A DNA stretch of 25,840 nucleotides, taken from contig JBECKQ010000216.1 of NCBI GenBank assembly GCA_040235375.1, positions 1 through 25,840 on the forward strand. The letters are read 5' to 3'. A program made the translations under genes and the position numbers. Below are positions 20,887 through 25,840 of this stretch, one piece after another. How positions within the stretch are numbered: the first letter of the stretch is position 1; every line of letters begins with the position of its first letter. This stretch comes from JBECKQ01 sp040235375 (GTDB lineage: Bacteria; Planctomycetota; Phycisphaerae; UBA1845). The notes beneath the pieces were generated by a model. It searched no databases, had not been told where the DNA came from, and worked only from the letters and a program-made list of their open reading frames with translations.

Positions 20887-22482
20887 TCACGCCTTCGGGC
20901 CGGCGGCGCGAACCTTCTCTTCCACCTGTGGGAAGTTCTTGAAGTTGTCGCGGAAGAGGCCGGCCAGGTGCTGGGCCTTCTTGTCGTAGGCCTTGGGGTC
21001 CTTCCACGTCGACTTGGGATCGAGCACCTCCGCGGGCACCTCCGGACAGCTCTTTGGTACGTCCAGCCCGAAGACGGGGTCGGTGCGCATGGCAGCGGAA
21101 TCGAGCGCGCCGCTCAGGGCGGCCGTCACCATGGCCCGGGTATAGCCGATCTTGATGCGCTGGCCTTCGCCGTAGGGTCCGCCGCTCCAGCCGGTGTTGA
21201 TCAGCCAGCACTTCGTGCCGTGCTTTTCGAGCTTCTTGCCGAGCAACTCGGCGTACTTGCGCGGCGCCAACGGCAGAAACGGTGCGGCGAAGCACGTGCT
21301 GAACGTCGCCGACGGTTCGGTCACGCCGCCTTCCGTGCCGGCCACCTTCGCCGTGTAGCCGCTGATGAAGTGGTACATCGCCTGCTCCGGCGTCAGGCGG
21401 GAGATCGGCGGCATCACGCCGAACGCGTCGCAGGTGAGAAGGACGACATTCTTCGGATGACCCCCCGTGCTCGGGGTCACCGCACCCTCGATGTGCTCGA
21501 TCGGGTAGGCGCCGCGCGTGTTCTCCGTGATGGAGGCGTCGTCATAATCGCAGTCGCGCGACTCTTCCTTCAGCACCACGTTCTCGAGCACGGAGCCGAA
21601 GCCGATGGCGTTGTATATCTGGGGCTCCGCCTCGACCGAGAGACGGATGACCTTGGCGTAGCAGCCCCCCTCGAAGTTGAACACGCCGTTCTCACCCCAG
21701 CCGTGCTCGTCGTCGCCGATGAGCCGGCGGTTCGGGTCGGCAGAAAGCGACGTCTTGCCCGTGCCGCTGAGCCCGAAGAAGAGGGCGACGTCGCCGTCGC
21801 TTGTGCCGACGTTTGCCGAGCAGTGCATGCCCAGTACACCCTTCAGCGGGAGCAGGTAGTTCATGACCGTGAAGATGCTCTTCTTGATTTCGCCGGCGTA
21901 GCTGGTGCCGCCGATGATGACCAGCTTGCGCTCGAAGTTGACGATGACGAAGGCCTCGCTGTTCGTACCGTGGTCGTCGGGATCGGCGTGAAACTTCGGC
22001 GCGTCGATCACGGTGAACTCGGGCACGTGCGAGCCGCTGGTCTTGTGATCCGGGCCGATGAACAACGACCGGGCGAACATGCTGTGCCAGGCGTACTCGG
22101 TGATGATGCGGACGGGCAGACGGTGGTCGGGGTCGGCTCCGGCGAAGCAGTCCTGCACGTAGAGGTCGGAGCCTTGCAGGTAGCCGGTCATGTGGCGGTA
22201 GAGTCGCTCGAACGCGTCGGGGTCGAACGGGCGGTTGACGTCGCCCCAGGCGATATTTCCGCTGCTGGGCGCGTTCTTGACGGTGAACTTGTCCTTCGGC
22301 GACCGGCCGGTCCGCTGGCCGGTGCGTACGACCACGGCGCCGTTGTTGGCCATTTTCCCTTCGCGGCGGCGGAGGACCTCCTCGATGAGCGCCGCCGGGC
22401 TGAGATTCCACGCGACCACACCGACGTTGCGAATGCCATGCTTGTCGAGACCATAGCTGCTCGGGTTCACCCCTGTGTTCAT
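20887..22482 (-). CDS. pckA: Phosphoenolpyruvate carboxykinase (ATP)
   Basis: A 531-residue cytoplasmic enzyme interconverting oxaloacetate plus ATP with PEP, ADP and CO2, the entry step of gluconeogenesis. Seen are TGRSPKDKF (from 58), GGTSYAGEIKKS (191-202, active-site lysines), MHCSANVG (from 219), the kinase-1 P-loop GLSGTGKTS (237-245) and kinase-2 LIGDDEHGW (254-262). RIKIGYTRA in the C-terminal part and INTGWSGGPYGEG are further signatures of the ATP-dependent class. The length is normal. GGAG lies 9 nt before the ATG. It is last in a probable three-gene minus-strand operon, 24 nt after the flippase-like gene, though the functions are not obviously linked. Confidence 0.96.
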   Translation of the reverse strand: MNTGVNPSSYGLDKHGIRNVGVVAWNLSPAALIEEVLRRREGKMANNGAVVVRTGQRTGRSPKDKFTVKNAPSSGNIAWGDVNRPFDPDAFERLYRHMTGYLQGSDLYVQDCFAGADPDHRLPVRIITEYAWHSMFARSLFIGPDHKTSGSHVPEFTVIDAPKFHADPDDHGTNSEAFVIVNFERKLVIIGGTSYAGEIKKSIFTVMNYLLPLKGVLGMHCSANVGTSDGDVALFFGLSGTGKTSLSADPNRRLIGDDEHGWGENGVFNFEGGCYAKVIRLSVEAEPQIYNAIGFGSVLENVVLKEESRDCDYDDASITENTRGAYPIEHIEGAVTPSTGGHPKNVVLLTCDAFGVMPPISRLTPEQAMYHFISGYTAKVAGTEGGVTEPSATFSTCFAAPFLPLAPRKYAELLGKKLEKHGTKCWLINTGWSGGPYGEGQRIKIGYTRAMVTAALSGALDSAAMRTDPVFGLDVPKSCPEVPAEVLDPKSTWKDPKAYDKKAQHLAGLFRDNFKNFPQVEEKVRAAGPKA

Positions 22483-22506
22483 GATGATAAGCTCCGGCCA
22501 GTTGGA

Positions 22507-23613
22507 TTACTGCGACGTCCGGCTCGTCGATGCGTCGACCCCCGCGTCCAGACGTTCCGGCCCGTCGGATACGCGCTCTTCAGCATAGCGCGCGTCGTCG
22601 AAAATGCCAAGCGCGCCGGGCTCGGCGGGCGGATGGGGGCGGAGCGCCCCGGCGCCGGCCCAACTGACCACGCCGTTGAACACGAACATCAAGAGCACCA
22701 TCGCGGCGAGCGCGACGGCGCTCTCGGCCGAAACGCCGCGGGCGCCGAGCAGCAGGATGTAGGCGGCGTCGCGCGTGCCGAGGCCGGATATACTGATGGG
22801 CAGCAGCGTCAACACCGACGCAAGTGACACGGTCACCACGAGATAGAAGAAGGTGACGGTGATGCCGATGTTGCGTGCGAATACGTAGATCTCCAGGTAG
22901 GCCAGCAACCAGAGGATTGCCGTCAACAGCAGGAGGCGGACGGCGTTCTTCCGCACCGGGGCGACGAGCGCGGCGCGGAAATCGCCCAGTTCGTTTCCGA
23001 GGCGAGCCTGGTACTGGCGAATGCCCGGCAACTTGAGTGCCAGCGTCTGCCACTGTGGCGTGAGCGCCGCCACGACGATTCCGGCGCCGACCGCAGCCGC
23101 GACGCAGACGACCCAGAGGATATGGCCGGAGACCGCGGCCGTCCCGAGCAGCAGCGCCGCCACGATGGCCACGACCACGACGACGCCGAGATCGAGCAGC
23201 CGTTCCAGCGCCGACGCGCCGAGGGCCAGGCCCCACGAGTGTCCCGTGCGCCGCACGGCGCCGGCCTTGGCAAACTCGCCCACGCGACCCGGTGTCACCG
23301 TGCCCCAGAACAGCGCATCGAGCACCGATCGAACCAGCTCGCGCCGGCGCAGATTGCATCCGTTGGCGCTCAGCAGGACGTGCCAGCGCCACGCTCGCGC
23401 CACCGTCTGAGGGACAAACAGAGCAAGCGCGCCGAGCAGCACGAGCGCATTCTGATGAAGGAGGATTTCCGCCGTCCGCCGCACGTTGATGCGGCTCAGG
23501 ATAATCGCGAAGAGCAGAATACCGATTGCTCGCAGCGCCCACTGCCAGACGGTCTTGCCCGGCGATCGAGATTCGCCGTTTGCCGCCGAGTCGTCTTGCA
23601 GGTCTGCGGTCAC
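22507..23613 (-). CDS. LPG synthase TM-domain/UPF0104 family flippase-like membrane protein
   Basis: A 368-residue protein with about eight transmembrane helices that starts with GTG. The pattern LSRINVRRTAEIL, ARAWRWHVLL, the loop WGTVTPGRVGEFAKA and the late motif LPISISGLGTRDAAY are diagnostic of the AglD/MprF-N-like family (lysylphosphatidylglycerol synthase TM region), whose members move or help synthesise lipid-linked compounds. No aminoacyl-transferase domain is attached. The precise substrate is unknown. It follows the O-methyltransferase by 16 nt. The C-terminal 30 residues after the last helix are hydrophilic and not conserved. Confidence 0.88.
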   Translation of the reverse strand: MTADLQDDSAANGESRSPGKTVWQWALRAIGILLFAIILSRINVRRTAEILLHQNALVLLGALALFVPQTVARAWRWHVLLSANGCNLRRRELVRSVLDALFWGTVTPGRVGEFAKAGAVRRTGHSWGLALGASALERLLDLGVVVVVAIVAALLLGTAAVSGHILWVVCVAAAVGAGIVVAALTPQWQTLALKLPGIRQYQARLGNELGDFRAALVAPVRKNAVRLLLLTAILWLLAYLEIYVFARNIGITVTFFYLVVTVSLASVLTLLPISISGLGTRDAAYILLLGARGVSAESAVALAAMVLLMFVFNGVVSWAGAGALRPHPPAEPGALGIFDDARYAEERVSDGPERLDAGVDASTSRTSQ

Positions 23614-23629
23614 GTTGGTTCCCGCCGGG

Positions 23630-24280
23630 TCATTCCGGCTGCTTCTCGACCTTGACGCTGATCGAGGCCCCGTCGCCGATCGGCAGCCAGACCGTCTGCA
23701 GTTCGGGCCGATTCTGCAACGCTTCGTTGTAGAGCGTCAGGGCGTACTGGTACGGCCGGACCTCGGCGGGCAGTTCCATGACCGGGAACAGTACGTCGTC
23801 GGTCACGAGCAGACCGTGCGGCTCGAGCAGTTCCACGAGGCGGGGCAGCATCTGCAGATAGTCGTCCTTGTTGCCGTCCTGGAGGATGAGGCCGAACGAG
23901 CCGCTGAGCTTGGCGATGACCTGGTTGGCGTCGTCGACGACGACCTCGACCACGTCGTCGAGGCCGGCCTCGGCGATATTCCGTTCCGCGGCCTGGGCGA
24001 GCCGGGGGTCTATCTCGACAGTTGTAAGCCGGCCGCCGATCAGCTGCAGTGCCCGGCCCATGGCAATGGCGGAGTAGCCGGACGACGTGCCGATTTCGAG
24101 CACGTTTTTCGGCCTGGTGGCCAGGATCAGCACGCCGACGAGCTGGGCGACGCTGGGGCCGATGGTCGGCTGGCCGGGTGGGCCGGCGGAGCGCGTCTGA
24201 AGTCGGCGGATTTCCTCGGGCAGCAGCCCTTCCAGGTATTCCTGGGCGTTATGCCAGTCGTAGTTCGGGCGATCGGACAT
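23630..24280 (-). CDS. Class I SAM-dependent O-methyltransferase
   Basis: A 216-residue cytoplasmic protein of the catechol/caffeoyl-CoA O-methyltransferase type (Methyltransferase family 3). Motif I is VLEIGTSSGYSAIAM (60-74), motif II TTVEIDP (86-92), the metal-site region LILQDGNKDDY (131-141) and DD at 161-162 after GLLVT. The order and spacing match divalent-metal-dependent O-methyltransferases, with GSFGLIL in place of the usual FDLIFID strand. The substrate is unknown. It is the first gene of the minus-strand group with the flippase-like gene and pckA. The ATG at 24280 has GGAA about 8 nt upstream. Confidence 0.9.
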   Translation of the reverse strand: MSDRPNYDWHNAQEYLEGLLPEEIRRLQTRSAGPPGQPTIGPSVAQLVGVLILATRPKNVLEIGTSSGYSAIAMGRALQLIGGRLTTVEIDPRLAQAAERNIAEAGLDDVVEVVVDDANQVIAKLSGSFGLILQDGNKDDYLQMLPRLVELLEPHGLLVTDDVLFPVMELPAEVRPYQYALTLYNEALQNRPELQTVWLPIGDGASISVKVEKQPE

Positions 24281-24659
24281 CGATGTTTTCCGGGTGGTGC
24301 CAACGGACGAACCGGGCGCAACGAGCGTCCCGGCAGGTTGCGGACCATCATAATGCGGGCGATGTGGTCGGCAACGATCCCGTTCATTGGTGGGGGGAAG
24401 ACGCGAGGAGCGCGGTCAGCCCCCCGTCGCGCCGAACCGGCCCCTCCCGCTCTGGCCTGGCAGTGCGGCCGTCGGCTTGGCGATGGGGTACTGTAAGACA
24501 GGGCAGTGTGGGCGTTCTGGGTCGAGATCCATCAAACGTAGTTCCGTGGGGAGCTTTTCCCCACGGCAGGAAGATCGGACCCTCGGGCGGTTACACTAGG
24601 GGGAGGCGGTCAGGCGAGGTGCCGGACCGCAGAGGACCACCACGCAGGAGGTCGGGAAA
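24281..24659. other. 379-bp divergent intergenic region
   Basis: This region holds the start regions of the O-methyltransferase (minus) and the 109-residue protein (plus). The only firm structure is the hairpin at 24544-24566. No gene or consensus promoter was recognised. Confidence 0.4.
24544..24566. promoter_or_regulatory. Stem-loop CCGTGGGG / CCCCACGG in the leader of the small unknown gene
   Basis: A perfect 8-bp GC-rich stem (24544-24551 with 24559-24566) has a 7-nt loop AGCTTTT. It lies 93 nt before the ATG of the 109-residue protein. It could be a 5'-leader structure or a dispersed repeat; no T-tract follows. Confidence 0.45.
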
Positions 24660-24989
24660 ATGGCCAGCAGGAAACTCACCTTTGGCGGCACATCGGAACA
24701 GCGATCCAACGCGAAACTGGAGGTCACCTTTACGCAAAGCCCGCCGGTAACGTACACGGCCGAATTTACCATCGACGCTTCGGCTTCAGCCTCGAGCGTT
24801 GCAGCGGACGCGAAGGACGCTTGGGACAACATCAACGACCCGAGCAAGCCGTCAGCCTCGCTATCGGGCAGCGAGATCGAATTCGCGATCGCGCCGACGG
24901 AGTGCGTCATCACCATGAGCACGACAGTCGACCCTGACGACAGCAACAAGCCCATCGGCAACGGCTTGAAAGCGTCGAGGCCGTCATAG
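24660..24989 (+). CDS. Small protein of unknown function
   Basis: A 109-residue protein beginning MASRKLTFGG, with an excellent AGGAGG 8 nt before the ATG, which is the main evidence that this strand is coding. The composition is Ser/Ala/Asp/Thr-rich and acidic, with alternating polar-hydrophobic stretches (LEVTFTQS, TYTAEFTID) suggesting beta strands and one possible helix (SSVAADAKDAWDN). There is no signal peptide, membrane helix or recognised motif; a Cys sits at residue 81. The opposite strand has an open frame (24596-25075) judged to be its shadow. I do not recognise the family. It is flanked by a leader hairpin and a convergent TPR gene. Confidence 0.7.
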   Translation: MASRKLTFGGTSEQRSNAKLEVTFTQSPPVTYTAEFTIDASASASSVAADAKDAWDNINDPSKPSASLSGSEIEFAIAPTECVITMSTTVDPDDSNKPIGNGLKASRPS

Positions 24990-25105
24990 CGCCTGGCTGC
25001 ATCCGCTTTGCATTCCGCTGTTTCGCAAACGGCCGGCGCGGGCGGATCGCCCGTGGCCCGGCGGCGTGTTGGCACGCGCTCAATGCGCCGGCTGTGGCGG
25101 CTGCA

Positions 25106-25840
25106 TTACCTATGCATTACCTCGACGTGGAACCGAGCGAGTTGGACTTCGGGGACCTCGGCGTCCTGGAAGTCTGCACATTGCTGCAAATCCTGCCATG
25201 CGCCGTCGAAGTCGTTGCGGGCGAGCGCCGCGATGCCCAGATAGTACTCAGTCTGTGCTAGCGTGACGGGGTCCTCGATGTCGGCGCGCGCTTGTTCATC
25301 CACCTGCCCCGTCGCGCAGGCGTCGATCCAGAGCCACTCCTCCGGCTCGTCCGCTGCGGTTCGTGCCAGGTCAAGAGCCGCCGCGGCCTCGGCGGAATCT
25401 GGTCCGTCACGCAGGGCGTAGAGTTCCCATATCCACAGGTAGCACTGCGCCCCCCATGCCAGGTCGAGCTCGGCACCATGCGACAGGTCCGCCAGGGCGG
25501 AGTCAACATCGCCTGTCATGCGATAGGACAATCCACGGCCAACGTAAGTGGTCGCGTCGTCCGGCATGTCGTGGAGGACGCTGTCGTAGTCGCCGAGAGC
25601 ACAATCGTACTCGCCGAGCAGGCGGTAAGTCGCGGCGCGATAGAAGTGATCGCTCAGGTCGTCTCGGCCGTCCGCCATGGCACGGTTAAACGCCTCCAGG
25701 GCGCGTTCGAAACTACCGGACTGGAAGAAGGCGTGCGCCAGCTCCACAAACGGCAGCTTTGTGATCGAATCGTGGGGCGCCATGCGCAACGCGGTCATGG
25801 CCTCCTGCTCGGCTTCGTCGAGCATGTTCTGGCGGACGCG
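25106..25840 (-). CDS. TPR-repeat protein, NlpI-like (5' end outside window)
   Basis: The frame is open to the window edge, and the first in-frame ATG at 25825 falls inside a TPR helix pair, so the true start probably lies beyond the window; about 244 residues are visible. At least four tetratricopeptide units can be read, for example LAHAFFQSGSFERALEAFNRAM, then ATYRLLGEYDCALGDYDSVL and GLSYRMTGDVDSALADL. A last unit, TEYYLGIAALARNDFDGAW, has the pattern of NlpI and related proteins. TPR proteins serve as protein-protein scaffolds; the partner is unknown. No signal peptide can be judged because the N-terminus is missing. Confidence 0.85.
   Translation of the reverse strand, partial: RVRQNMLDEAEQEAMTALRMAPHDSITKLPFVELAHAFFQSGSFERALEAFNRAMADGRDDLSDHFYRAATYRLLGEYDCALGDYDSVLHDMPDDATTYVGRGLSYRMTGDVDSALADLSHGAELDLAWGAQCYLWIWELYALRDGPDSAEAAAALDLARTAADEPEEWLWIDACATGQVDEQARADIEDPVTLAQTEYYLGIAALARNDFDGAWQDLQQCADFQDAEVPEVQLARFHVEVMHR

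Noticed and set aside
24596..25075. Minus-strand 159-codon frame opposite the small unknown gene
   Set aside because: The plus-strand gene has a strong ribosome-binding site; the minus frame has none evident, though neither is proven.
1..25840. tRNA, rRNA, CRISPR array, transposase or prophage genes
   Set aside because: Looked for by eye in all gaps; none of the expected cloverleaf, repeat-spacer or transposase signatures was found.

Overview
The window is GC-rich, densely coding bacterial DNA. I infer a member of the Planctomycetota, possibly a Phycisphaerae-like lineage. The clues are a secreted WD40 protein with a C-terminal GDIDDDG-type dockerin-like tail, a carbamoyltransferase/SxtJ/DUF5989 gene set, and a style of short dispersed intergenic repeats that I associate with that phylum. 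The phylum assignment is inference; no rRNA, tRNA, CRISPR array or transposase gene was seen.

Layout. (1) 1-2303, plus strand: the 3' part of a NodU/CmcH-type carbamoyltransferase, an SxtJ-like membrane protein and a DUF5989-like small membrane protein. (2) 2391-4536, minus strand: two uncharacterised proteins, one exported. (3) 5039-12534, plus strand: one tightly packed eight-gene operon made of a degenerate receiver, a membrane histidine kinase with RegB-like features, hoxF, hoxU, hoxY, hoxH, hoxW and a stand-alone receiver. It encodes a complete group 3d type NAD-coupled [NiFe] hydrogenase core (NuoE/NuoF-fused diaphorase, electron-transfer subunit, small and large hydrogenase subunits) with its maturation endopeptidase. 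The two-component genes bracket the enzyme. No hyp genes are in the window.

(4) 12608-14269, minus strand: a low-specificity threonine aldolase and a Nudix CoA-pyrophosphatase-like protein. (5) 14889-17048, plus strand: an exported protein with about 14 WD40 repeats and the dockerin-like tail. (6) 17206-20730, plus strand: an iron-uptake operon with a strong promoter overlapped by a TTAACC/GGTTAA palindrome, then a DtxR/MntR-type repressor, feoA, and FeoB split into two genes (soluble G-domain protein and membrane permease). (7) 20887-24280, minus strand: ATP-type PEP carboxykinase, an LPG-synthase-TM/UPF0104 flippase-like protein and an O-methyltransferase. (8) 24660-25840: a small protein of unknown function (plus) and the 3' part of a TPR/NlpI-like protein (minus).

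Non-coding structure is rich around the feo operon. It includes 28-nt inverted repeats flanking dtxR-feoA, a 21-nt tandem pair in the feoA-feoB gap, and an octanucleotide array that runs across the dtxR stop codon. A palindrome with CCCCTCCCT/AGGGAGGGG arms occurs once between genes and once, in frame, inside the histidine kinase ATPase domain. The most interesting items are the hydrogenase operon bracketed by signalling genes, the quinone-motif kinase carrying a repeat-derived insertion, and the split FeoB under a repressor with MntR-like metal ligands.
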